A stretch of 64,000 nt of DNA from Sinorhizobium sp. B11 (GTDB lineage: Bacteria > Pseudomonadota > Alphaproteobacteria > Rhizobiales > Rhizobiaceae). The notes beneath the pieces are model-generated. The model saw only the letters and a list, made by a program, of their open reading frames with translations, was not told the DNA's origin and did not search any database. The stretch lies in NCBI GenBank assembly GCA_039725955.1, contig CP091034.1, forward strand, positions 3,100,001-3,164,000. The letters are read 5' to 3'. The position numbers and the translations under genes are program-made. Shown here in pieces: positions 26,367-33,725 of the stretch (the first letter of the stretch is position 1; each line of letters starts with the position of its first letter).

Positions 26367-28301
26367 CTAATCCAGGCTGAGTCGGAAACGTGCGGAAAAA
26401 TCGCCTTCCCACCACATGGGGAAGTTGGTTCCCCACTTGTTGTTATGCAGGTTGAAACGGATTCCCTCTTCAAAATCCGGCAATCCCCTGCAGAATGTCA
26501 TGAAATCCCAGCTCTGCGGGGCAACCAGCGGCGTGTCGAGCGGCTGAACGACGACGGCTCCGACATCGGCGATTTCGCCGCTGACGGCGTTAACCGCCTG
26601 CAGCTGTGCACCCCCGGATCTGGCGAAACTGCCGGCCGGGTGCCACAGCCCCATCTTCCTGAAGAGCCAGTCCTTTGCACCGGCAGGCGTAAACGACAGG
26701 AAACTCGCCTCCGGCATGCGATTGGCCGGCTTGTCGCGCAGCGAGAGCCGCAATTGCAGCACACCGTCATCCGGCAAAAACTCCAGAGCCAGTTGCCTCG
26801 GAGCCCCAAATCGCTCGACTGCTTCGGCCGGCATCGACAAGAGAACGCCGCCATCGCCCGCGCTTTCGAGGCTCGGCACAAAAACCTTCGAAAGCGCCGC
26901 CCCCGAAGCGCCAAGCCCCGGCTTGTCGTGATCAAGCACGGCCCATTCCTGCCGATGCGTCAGATAGGTGTCCATATGCCTGTTGATGTCGGCAGCATCG
27001 TAGCTCTCGTAGCGATAGGCGATCAGCGAACCACTGCGGCCGGCAATCCGGCGCCCTTGCGGCGATGTAAGCGTAGCGATATCGCCCGTCACCTCATTGA
27101 GCTCGATCGACCAGCCGCCGATGGCGAGCTGCGTCTCGCGGCTCGCAGTTCCGACGAGCGCTGGCGCAAAGAGTTCCGCGAGCGCTGCCTGTGCCTGCTG
27201 CTGGTCGTCGGCATCGAGTTCGGCGACAGCCTGGTCGACATACCCGCGCTGCTCATCCCATGACGCTTCGGTATAGGCAAAACGGTAATCCGTCTTTCGG
27301 GCGGCATCGAAATCGGCTCTCGCCCAGGCCTTGTCGTCGCGCAGATAAGATTTGATATCCACTCCGCAGGTATGCTCCGCCACCATGGCGAGCCCGCGGC
27401 CGAAGGCAAGCCTGCGCCCATTGAGCCCCTCGCCCGCAAAGCGATCATAGAGCCGTTGCAAAGCGAGGAATTTCGCGGTCTTCAATGGATCGGTGGCGCT
27501 GCCATGGATCCAGCTATCGCCCAGTTCCAGCTCCAGCACCGGGAAACGCTCGCGCTTTTCCCAGAGGATCGCACCATAATCCTCCAGCGTCGCGCCGCGG
27601 ATGACGGCATCGGGCTCGATGCGGCGAATGTCGCGATAGGCTTCAGCCGTCTGCGGCACGCTCTGGGGGCCGATATTGTCCTGCGTATGCGCAAAGCTCA
27701 GTCCATCGTCGAAACCTTCCGGGAAATAGGTCTCGCCATACGAGCGCTGGTACATGACGACGACTTCCGCGCCATCAGGCGCGCGCCAGCGGAAAATGTC
27801 CGGCACCTCGGGCGGCGGGGAAGCCGTGTTGACACCGAGATGCAGGAAGCGGATGCCGGCCTCGGCCAGCAAGGGCACCATGCCGAGCGTGTGGCCGGGA
27901 ACGTCGGTCATCTTCGCCGCAATCGTCTGCTTGCCGAAACGGCGGTCGAGTTCCTGTGAATAGGAAAGACCCGCTCGGAAAAGCTCATGCGACATCAGCT
28001 CGGTATGGGTGGTGAACGGCAGGCCGTGCCAGCGGATGAGCCCGCGTTCGATTGTCTGTTCCAGTGCCGCGACTTCGGCGGGCGAACGGGAATTCAGATG
28101 ATCCCAGATCAGCCAGGCGCCCGTTGTCCAGATGAACTTCGGCTCCTCGGGGTTTTCGGCATGGAAATGCGCACCGGTCTCGATCGCCTGCGGGATGAAG
28201 CGCTCGTGATATTGACGGCGGACCTTCTCGGCATGGTCGGTAAAACCGATATCGAGATGGGTCTTGAAGACAAGGTGCACGCGCTTTTCTGTCATCTGCA
28301 T
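26367..28301 (-). CDS. DUF5054 protein, GH38 alpha-mannosidase-like
   Basis: 644 residues, cytoplasmic (no signal peptide). The N-terminus HLVFKTHLDIGFTDHAEKV has the H-x-D zinc motif typical of the GH38/57 catalytic barrel. KMTDVPGHTLGMVPLLAEAG and a central AEHTCGVD (H-T-C-G) fit DUF5054. The C-terminal half is beta-rich. It probably hydrolyses or binds a glycoside, but no activity is established. A second ATG 6 bases later may be the real start. It stands alone, with no transporter beside it. Confidence 0.8.
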   Translation of the reverse strand: MQMTEKRVHLVFKTHLDIGFTDHAEKVRRQYHERFIPQAIETGAHFHAENPEEPKFIWTTGAWLIWDHLNSRSPAEVAALEQTIERGLIRWHGLPFTTHTELMSHELFRAGLSYSQELDRRFGKQTIAAKMTDVPGHTLGMVPLLAEAGIRFLHLGVNTASPPPEVPDIFRWRAPDGAEVVVMYQRSYGETYFPEGFDDGLSFAHTQDNIGPQSVPQTAEAYRDIRRIEPDAVIRGATLEDYGAILWEKRERFPVLELELGDSWIHGSATDPLKTAKFLALQRLYDRFAGEGLNGRRLAFGRGLAMVAEHTCGVDIKSYLRDDKAWARADFDAARKTDYRFAYTEASWDEQRGYVDQAVAELDADDQQQAQAALAELFAPALVGTASRETQLAIGGWSIELNEVTGDIATLTSPQGRRIAGRSGSLIAYRYESYDAADINRHMDTYLTHRQEWAVLDHDKPGLGASGAALSKVFVPSLESAGDGGVLLSMPAEAVERFGAPRQLALEFLPDDGVLQLRLSLRDKPANRMPEASFLSFTPAGAKDWLFRKMGLWHPAGSFARSGGAQLQAVNAVSGEIADVGAVVVQPLDTPLVAPQSWDFMTFCRGLPDFEEGIRFNLHNNKWGTNFPMWWEGDFSARFRLSLD

Positions 28302-28894
28302 TCCGCTAGATCAGTCCTGCCGTCGTCAAGCAGCTCTTGCGAGACACAACGCAAATGATTTTGCGCACGACACGCAATCCTGATCCCCTCCCAATATGGC
28401 ACAATGGCATTTTGTGTAATCGTTTCCACAAACACCTTTGCGCTTCACGGTAACGATCCGTCAAGCATATTTGCTGGAGGAACCCCGAATACACTGGATA
28501 TTTCGCCGACCGAGACTTCGGCCATCTTGCCTCCAGCAGGCAACGCAACTTAAGTGACGACAAAATGTGAAAACGTGTTCATACGCCATTAACCTGACTG
28601 ACCATGGCGATGCACGCGCGATACACCTGTCATCTTGCTGCTTTACACGACATAGCCGGGACCTTCGCCAATGGCATCTTCATGATCGAACTCACCGTCC
28701 GTGCCGCACGTTCCGATCAGGCGAACGAACGCCTTGTCCCGCGTGCAATTCTGCTGGGAAATGTCGGCACGGCCGTATCCGGGCGCGCCTCTCCGAAGGC
28801 AGTTGCGTGCCATCGGGATAAAGCCGCGATCCATCCGGTGTACGGACGTCGATATCGAAGAAATTTCGAGACCGAAGCAACGGTAAAGAAGCGA
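28302..28894. other. Intergenic region without convincing gene (593 bases)
   Basis: It is AT-richer near 28340-28620. The segment TGGAAACGATTACAC (minus strand, near 28415) looks like a LacI-type half-site. The GC-richer part (28640-28890) has open frames on both strands, but their composition is arginine-rich and none has a good ribosome site. Confidence 0.5.
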
Positions 28895-29080
28895 CTACTT
28901 CTCTTCGCAGAGCGCCCGGTGAACCTCTGTCCAGAACAAGGCGAGCAACGTATCGCCGTTGCGCTCGGCAACGAGCGCGCGGATCAGCGCCTCGGAGCCA
29001 GCCATGTCCTGCCAACTCGATCTCAGCCCTTTTGCTGCCTGATGGCATTCGGCGATATCGAACGTTCTCTTGCTGTCCAT
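28895..29080 (-). CDS. Small hypothetical protein divergent from cinR
   Basis: 61 residues, soluble, starting MDSKRTFDIAECHQAAKGLR, with a balanced composition and two probable helices (GSEALIRALVAERNGDTLLA and FWTEVHRAL). GGGGAGG lies 6 bases before the ATG, a strong ribosome site. It is divergent from cinR and shares the 126-base region that contains the cin box, so it may be quorum-regulated. No family was recognised. Confidence 0.65.
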   Translation of the reverse strand: MDSKRTFDIAECHQAAKGLRSSWQDMAGSEALIRALVAERNGDTLLALFWTEVHRALCEEK

Positions 29081-29130
29081 CTGGAGCCTCCCCGAAAAAG
29101 GCGCTAACAGACGGACCTGGAAAAGTCATT

Positions 29131-29146
29131 CCCCGCATATGTGGGG
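29131..29146. promoter_or_regulatory. cin box 1, upstream of cinR
   Basis: CCCCGCATATGTGGGG, form CCCC-N-CATATG-N-GGGG, 60 bases before the cinR ATG. The same 16-bp form occurs upstream of cinI. It is a likely binding site for CinR or another cin-locus regulator. Confidence 0.65.
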
Positions 29147-29206
29147 ATGCCTTGTATTTTCGACATTCCTCGCGGTAGGATTGAATGGTTTAAGGCAGGC
29201 GACACG

Positions 29207-29932
29207 ATGACGGAAAACAATTATTCCCAAAAGTTCGAACCCGTTTTCGAACAGATCAAGGCCGCGGCCAATGTCGATGCTTCCATCCGCATTTTCCAGG
29301 CAGGCTATGCCGTTGACTATGTCACCTATCACCTCGCTCAAACCATTGCGGCAAAGATCGACGCTCCTTTCGTGCGCACCACCTATCCGGATGCCTGGGT
29401 ATCGCGCTATCTGCTCAACAGCTATGTGAAGGTCGATCCCATCGTCAAACAGGGCTTCGAGCGCCAGCTACCTTTTGACTGGAGCGAGGTGGAGCCGACG
29501 CCGGAAGCCTATGCCATGCTCGTCGATGCCCAGAAGCACGGGATCGGCGGCAACGGCTATTCGATCCCTGTCGCCGACAAGGCCCAGCGCCGGGCGCTGC
29601 TGTCGATCAATGCCCGCGTTCCACTTGATGATTGGAACACCATGGTCAAGCTCTATCGCAATGAATGGATCGAGCTCGCCCATGTCATCCACCGGAAGGC
29701 CATCTACGAGCTTCACGGCGAGAACGACCCGGTACCGACGCTCTCCCCGCGCGAAATCGAATGCCTGCATTGGACCGCACTCGGCAAGGACTATAAGGAT
29801 ATCGCCGTCATCCTCGGCATTTCCGAGCATACGACCCGCGATTATCTGAAAACCGCCCGCTTCAAGCTCGGCTGTGCCACCATTTCCGCGGCCGCCTCGC
29901 GGGCCGTGCAGCTGCGCATCATCAATCCCTAG
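29207..29932 (+). CDS. cinR: LuxR-family quorum-sensing regulator CinR
   Basis: 241 residues. The N-terminal autoinducer-binding domain is at about 20-165; the conserved YVTYHLA, YPDAWVSRYLLNSYVKVDPI and WSEVEP stretches line the acyl-homoserine-lactone pocket. The C-terminal LuxR helix-turn-helix is at about 175-235 (LSPREIECLHWTALGKDYKD, then ISEHTTRDYLKTARFKLG). The ATG at 29207 gives the normal CinR length. It is followed by cinI and cinS on the same strand, as in R. leguminosarum and R. etli. It activates cinI in response to a long-chain hydroxylated AHL. Confidence 0.93.
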   Translation: MTENNYSQKFEPVFEQIKAAANVDASIRIFQAGYAVDYVTYHLAQTIAAKIDAPFVRTTYPDAWVSRYLLNSYVKVDPIVKQGFERQLPFDWSEVEPTPEAYAMLVDAQKHGIGGNGYSIPVADKAQRRALLSINARVPLDDWNTMVKLYRNEWIELAHVIHRKAIYELHGENDPVPTLSPREIECLHWTALGKDYKDIAVILGISEHTTRDYLKTARFKLGCATISAAASRAVQLRIINP

Positions 29933-30067
29933 CCTTTCCTTTCGGCCGGATCGAAACCTGGTCAAATGTCGGACGTGCCTGAGGGCATGGCCTTCGCCAA
30001 TCTTTTCCACACTGACGAAACCCGCTCCGCGGCATGCTTCCGGCTGCCCGCAAGATGCTTGAGCGAT

Positions 30068-30083
30068 CCCCCCATATGCGGGG
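30068..30083. promoter_or_regulatory. cin box 2, upstream of cinI
   Basis: CCCCCCATATGCGGGG, form CCCC-N-CATATG-N-GGGG, 90 bases before the cinI ATG, a reasonable distance for activation of a leadered promoter. A degenerate second CATATG (CGCCCATATGAGGG, 30097-30110) follows 28 bases downstream. Confidence 0.7.
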
Positions 30084-30173
30084 GCTCATCTGTAGGCGCC
30101 CATATGAGGGAATTTCCGATCCCGCCGTCCTGAACCATTCTGCTCTCACGAACCCAACACGCTGGAGGGAAAA

Positions 30174-30839
30174 ATGTTCGTTATCATTCAGGCACATGAG
30201 TATCAGAAATACGCTTTCATACTCGACCAGATGTTCCGCCTGCGCAAGAAAGTCTTTGCGGACATCCTTGGCTGGAACGTTCCGGTAATCGGCCCCTTCG
30301 AGCGCGACAGCTATGACTCGCTCTGCCCGGCCTATCTCGTCTGGTGCGACGAAACCCGCACTCGCCTTTACGGCGGCATGCGCCTGATGCCGACGACCGG
30401 ACCGACCCTCCTCTATGACGTCTTCCGCGCAACCTTCCCGCAGGCAGCCAATCTCGTCGCCCCCGGCATCTGGGAGGGCACCCGCATGTGCATCGACGAG
30501 GAGGCAATCGCCGACGATTTTCCCGAAGTCGATGCAGGCCGCGCCTTCTCGATGCTGCTGCTCGCACTCTGCGAATGCGCCCTCGATCACGGCATCCACA
30601 CCATGATCTCCAATTACGAACCGCACCTGAAGCGCGTCTACAAGCGCGCCGGCGCCGAAGTCGAGGAACTCGGCCGCGCCGACGGCTACGGCAAATATCC
30701 GGTTTGCTGCGGCGCCTTTGAAGTTTCCGAACATGTGCTCACCAGGATGCGCGCATCCCTCGGCATCGATACACCCCTCTACACCCGCTACGTCCCGACA
30801 CGTTCCGTCGTGACTCAATTTCTGGAGATGGCAGCATGA
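30174..30839 (+). CDS. cinI: Acyl-homoserine-lactone synthase CinI
   Basis: 221 residues, LuxI family. The conserved blocks are visible: LRKKVFADILGWNVP (SAM/acyl-binding start), the DSYD and TRLYGGMRLMPTTGPTLLYD region, and IWEGTRMCID. The C-terminal part is the acyl-chain pocket. In R. leguminosarum CinI makes N-(3-hydroxy-7-cis-tetradecenoyl)-homoserine lactone. A GGAGGG ribosome site precedes the ATG. The stop overlaps the cinS start (ATGA), so the two are translated together. Confidence 0.95.
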   Translation: MFVIIQAHEYQKYAFILDQMFRLRKKVFADILGWNVPVIGPFERDSYDSLCPAYLVWCDETRTRLYGGMRLMPTTGPTLLYDVFRATFPQAANLVAPGIWEGTRMCIDEEAIADDFPEVDAGRAFSMLLLALCECALDHGIHTMISNYEPHLKRVYKRAGAEVEELGRADGYGKYPVCCGAFEVSEHVLTRMRASLGIDTPLYTRYVPTRSVVTQFLEMAA

Positions 30840-31027
30840 ACCGCTTGAGCGAAACCACCGTACAAAAAGACATCGGTGCGCTGGAACGACATATCCTCGC
30901 ATCCCGCGATATCGCAACGCAGATGGGAGACCCCTTCCTCTCCTATCTCCTCTCGATGGCTCTCTTCACGATCTATGAGAAGAAGGCGCATCAGGAAAAC
31001 GACCTGCTGAAGAGCAGCTATAACTAA
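30836..31027 (+). CDS. cinS: Small regulatory protein CinS
   Basis: 63 residues starting MNRLSETTVQKDIGALERHI, mostly helical and without a membrane segment. It overlaps cinI by ATGA, exactly the arrangement of R. leguminosarum cinIS. There CinS acts as an anti-repressor that binds PraR and so relieves repression of rai and rhi quorum-sensing genes and biofilm-related genes. The praR partner is not in the window. Confidence 0.88.
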   Translation: MNRLSETTVQKDIGALERHILASRDIATQMGDPFLSYLLSMALFTIYEKKAHQENDLLKSSYN

Positions 31028-31044
31028 GGCCCCCCGGGGCCAGC

Positions 31045-31083
31045 GGCCGGGCTTGAAGCAGACCTCCCTTCAGGCTCGGCCGC
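31045..31083 (+). terminator. Possible hairpin after cinS
   Basis: GGCCGGGCTTGAAG pairs with CTTCAGGCTCGGCC through 14 pairs including two G-U, with a loop of about 11 bases. There is no T-run after it. A GC palindrome GGCCCC-CC-GGGGCC at 31028-31041 precedes it. It may be a weak terminator or an mRNA-stabilising hairpin. Confidence 0.45.
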
Positions 31084-31108
31084 ACCTCCCGATCTCAGGC
31101 ACCTCGCC

Positions 31109-31133
31109 GGAACATTCGGCTCCCTTGCCGGTT
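31109..31133 (+). promoter_or_regulatory. EcfG/RpoE2-type promoter for second DUF2934 gene
   Basis: GGAAC, 16 bases, GGTT (one mismatch to CGTT). It ends 30 bases before the ATG, a typical promoter distance. Confidence 0.6.
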
Positions 31134-31163
31134 TTGCGATGAACGAAACCACTGGAGATAGCC

Positions 31164-31394
31164 ATGACGGACCGGAACGAGGACAGCGTGCGCGAGCGCG
31201 CCTACGCAATCTGGGAAAAGGAAGGCAGGCCGGACGGCCAGGATCTGCGCCATTGGAGCGATGCCGAGGCCGAACTGCACGGCGAAGCGACGAGGGTCAA
31301 CAAACAGGCTCGCAGACAGATCGAAGAAACCGAGGCCGCGACCGGGGCAACCGACGTTCCCATCCCGCCGCCGTCTTTGTCGAGCCCGGATTGA
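31164..31394 (+). CDS. DUF2934 domain protein
   Basis: 76 residues. The signature VRERAYAIWEKEGRPDGQDL then RHW fits DUF2934 and matches the paralogue at 26109. The C-terminal half is Glu/Arg/Ala-rich, then proline-rich. GGAG lies upstream of the ATG and an EcfG-type promoter lies just before it. It is convergent with the response regulator, with 14 bases between the stops. Function unknown; probably part of the general stress response. Confidence 0.82.
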   Translation: MTDRNEDSVRERAYAIWEKEGRPDGQDLRHWSDAEAELHGEATRVNKQARRQIEETEAATGATDVPIPPPSLSSPD

Positions 31395-31408
31395 CCGCTC
31401 TCGCCTTG

Positions 31409-31777
31409 CTACCGCGTCATGGAATCAATCGCCGAAATCAGCGCCTCGTGCTGGTAGGGTTTCGGCAGGAAGGCCGTGTTGGCCGGCAGCGACATGGGAT
31501 CGAGCCGCACCATGCCCGAGGTGATGATGATGCCGATATTCGGCCGCATCGCCCTCACCCGCTTGGCCAGTTGTATGCCGTCCATCGAGCCGGCCATATT
31601 GACGTCGGTAAAGAGAATATCGACATCGTTACGAGCCTTCAGGAGCACCATCGCCTCATCCGCATTCCCGGCCTCGAGCGCCACGTGCCCCACGTCTTCA
31701 AGCACATCCAGAATATTGAACCTGATCAGCGGCTCATCCTCGACGATGAGCACCACGGCACCCTGGGAAGCCACCAT
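31409..31777 (-). CDS. Single-domain response regulator (CheY-like receiver)
   Basis: 122 residues, a stand-alone receiver. The acidic pair is in VLIVEDEPLI, the phospho-acceptor Asp is at about 58 (LFTDVNM), the Thr/Ser switch is in IIITSG, and the conserved Lys is in LPKPYQ. There is no output domain. The start at 31777 fits the fold; the open frame extends further upstream without coding character. KPY-type receivers of this kind often act in phosphorelays, including stress signalling in alphaproteobacteria, but no kinase is adjacent. Confidence 0.87.
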   Translation of the reverse strand: MVASQGAVVLIVEDEPLIRFNILDVLEDVGHVALEAGNADEAMVLLKARNDVDILFTDVNMAGSMDGIQLAKRVRAMRPNIGIIITSGMVRLDPMSLPANTAFLPKPYQHEALISAIDSMTR

Positions 31778-31969
31778 TCTGCGATTGCCCTCTTCAGATC
31801 CAGTCTGACGGGAGTAAATGTAGCCCGCCTGCGAAGGTTCCAGAGGGCAAACCGGAAATATGCATCGTCCACAGATGCTTGCGCTCATGGCTTGTGACTG
31901 TCCCGGATTTGGGTTAAGCGGACAAAAGCCGCGGGTGCCATTGCCCCGGCTGACCGCACCCTGGGTGCC

Positions 31970-32045
31970 GGGCCTGTAGCTCAATGGTTAGAGCCGGCGG
32001 CTCATAACCGCTTGGTTGGGGGTTCGAGTCCCTCCGGGCCCACCA
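31970..32045 (+). tRNA. tRNA with CAT anticodon (Met or Ile2)
   Basis: A full cloverleaf of 76 bases including encoded CCA. Acceptor GGGCCTG / CGGGCCC, D-arm GCTCAATGGTTAGAGC, anticodon loop CTCATAA, T-arm GGGGGTTCGAGTCCCTC. The anticodon alone fits Met. The C4-G69 and C5-G68 acceptor pairs and the anticodon arm resemble tRNA-Ile2, in which TilS converts C34 to lysidine. Automatic callers would say Met. An accessory island begins directly downstream. Confidence 0.9.
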
Positions 32046-32194
32046 TTCATTCTAGAACCGAGCGGCCGTTTCGTGTAGCTGTAGCCGGACGCGAAAAACC
32101 GGAATTTTGACAGCAGAAACCGGATTTTTTAAACGCGGCAGTCGGTTCGTAAAGCCGGCTTGAAGCGACCTTGAATGCGACTTGAGGATTCTTT

Positions 32195-33388
32195 TCACAG
32201 TCGGTCATTCTGTAAGGGCAACAGCCCAGCCCTAAGATCGCCGATATGATCGATCAAATTCAACTTTGTGACCCACAGTTCGGGCATCGATCTCATGGCA
32301 AGGTTCACTGCAGGGCTTTCTCTTCTCTGGTGGTCTTCCTCTTTCTGAAGAATGAGCCACTCGACCGTCTCCAACCCTGCAAGTTCAAGACCGATATCCG
32401 CGTTCAGGATTGGCAGCTGTGAGAAATTGAGACTTCTTGTTCGCCGCCAATTGCCGTTCTCCAAATGATAAACATGACCGTCCCCCGCCCCCGTCAACTC
32501 CGGAGCAGCTGGATGATCCCCTCCTTTGACATGTTGACGCCGCATCGGTTGGGCGACGATCAAAGATGCTTCCAATCTCGTACGCCTTGATCCGAAACCA
32601 ACTGCGTTAATTCCCGTCCCGTCTGTCATAACTGGCTCGCCTTTTATAAGCGCACCCGTTGGAAGCCCGAACGTTGACGATAGTAGGAAGTTATTGCTGA
32701 TCGTGACGATAACAAGATCTTTGATACGGAGTATGAGTGCTCCTGGTGTGGTCAGAAATGCTTCGAATCCACATTCCCAAAGATCTAGTGCCTCGGTGTA
32801 CTTGTCGATTCGAAAGAAGAACGCCGCTCTGTCAAAGAGACCTATTCGCCAGTTTGGAAAATGCCATTTTTCGTAGTTCAACACGAGCCCGTGGCCCATG
32901 AATGCAGTCGCCAAATGGGCTGACGAAGTCCTCACCTTATCAAGCCAGTCCAACACTGCGTCGATTTGCTGTCCAGCTACCTGGCCGCCCTCAACCATGG
33001 TTTTGACCGCGTTCCGCGCTGGATCCTCTATGTACCGGGCAAATAGTTGATTGCAGGTGCGGTGGGCGGCTAGCTCAAGCTGACGCCAGGTCGGAATATT
33101 CCCGCGCAGGTGAATGAAAGCAGAGCGATTCTCACCGACGTCGCCTGCAAGGCGGTGAACCCATTTCGGGAACGGGTGTTCGTAGTCCCACTCATCGTCG
33201 TGCAAAATGAGGCCCCCGCACAGGACACAAGTGTGTAATGGAATGGCCTTTGCTCTTGGACCGTCTTCCACTTCAAACCGACCGCCCACGCGAAACCTTC
33301 GTGGAACAAACCCGAGGTCCGTCCAGCCGTCAGAAATTATTTGGACTCCTGGCTCGATGCCAGGAATTCCGTCACCTCCGAAACTCAT
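32195..33388 (-). CDS. Divergent HNH-endonuclease-like protein
   Basis: About 397 residues. The N-terminal third carries a zinc-HNH pattern: CVLCGG (C54-x2-C57), DYEHPFPKW (E70-H71) and AHRTCNQLF (H109, C112, N113). This is the C-x2-C / (D,E)H / H-x2-C-N layout of McrA-like nucleases. The remaining 270 residues match nothing I recognise. The ATG at 33388 has GGGGTG 8 bases upstream; a GTG three codons earlier is possible. The gene is AT-richer than its neighbours and lies in an island beside a tRNA, on the same strand as the 510-residue protein. A role in DNA defence is likely but inferred. Confidence 0.6.
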   Translation of the reverse strand: MSFGGDGIPGIEPGVQIISDGWTDLGFVPRRFRVGGRFEVEDGPRAKAIPLHTCVLCGGLILHDDEWDYEHPFPKWVHRLAGDVGENRSAFIHLRGNIPTWRQLELAAHRTCNQLFARYIEDPARNAVKTMVEGGQVAGQQIDAVLDWLDKVRTSSAHLATAFMGHGLVLNYEKWHFPNWRIGLFDRAAFFFRIDKYTEALDLWECGFEAFLTTPGALILRIKDLVIVTISNNFLLSSTFGLPTGALIKGEPVMTDGTGINAVGFGSRRTRLEASLIVAQPMRRQHVKGGDHPAAPELTGAGDGHVYHLENGNWRRTRSLNFSQLPILNADIGLELAGLETVEWLILQKEEDHQRRESPAVNLAMRSMPELWVTKLNLIDHIGDLRAGLLPLQNDRL

Positions 33389-33725
33389 CTCGTTCACCCC
33401 GGATCCGCCGAGCTCAAGAAATTGCTGTCTCGCGCCATCGACTCACACGTTCAAGCCAATGTTAGGTAAAAATGGCACTAGGCATGATGGGCATCCAGAT
33501 GCCCTCCTATCCGACGGTTAGACGTTCCCGCGGCACGGTGCTCTCATTCCGCCCAAAGAAGAGGCCACTTCGCGCAAGAACGACGCCTGGAGGTGGATCG
33601 CGCTTCCAGCCATCGTTTCGCAAGCGCATGATCCCGCAGCAGAGCGGGGAAGAGACTGCACGCGAGGCTTCATGAAGGCCGAGCAGTATCACGATAAACC
33701 GATAGAGCTTCGCGGTCGGTAAAAG
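33389..33725. other. Gap inside the island (337 bases)
   Basis: No convincing gene. Short open frames on both strands are arginine/proline-rich and lack ribosome sites. The segment is more GC-rich than the two island genes that flank it and may be the scar of another lost gene. Confidence 0.45.

Noticed and set aside
28405..28430. LacI-type operator TGGAAACGATTACAC
   Set aside because: Only a half-site is convincing and no LacI-family gene is near.
28604..29107. Frames on both strands between the GH38-like gene and cinR
   Set aside because: No ribosome site and biased composition; only the 61-residue minus-strand frame at 28895-29080 was kept.
31810..31840. EcfG-type promoter for the response regulator
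   Set aside because: GGAAC is present on the minus strand, but the -10 element reads CATT at N16 and the position is too weakly supported.
33472..33675. 67-codon frame in the island gap
   Set aside because: Arginine/proline-rich with no ribosome site; the opposite strand is open too.
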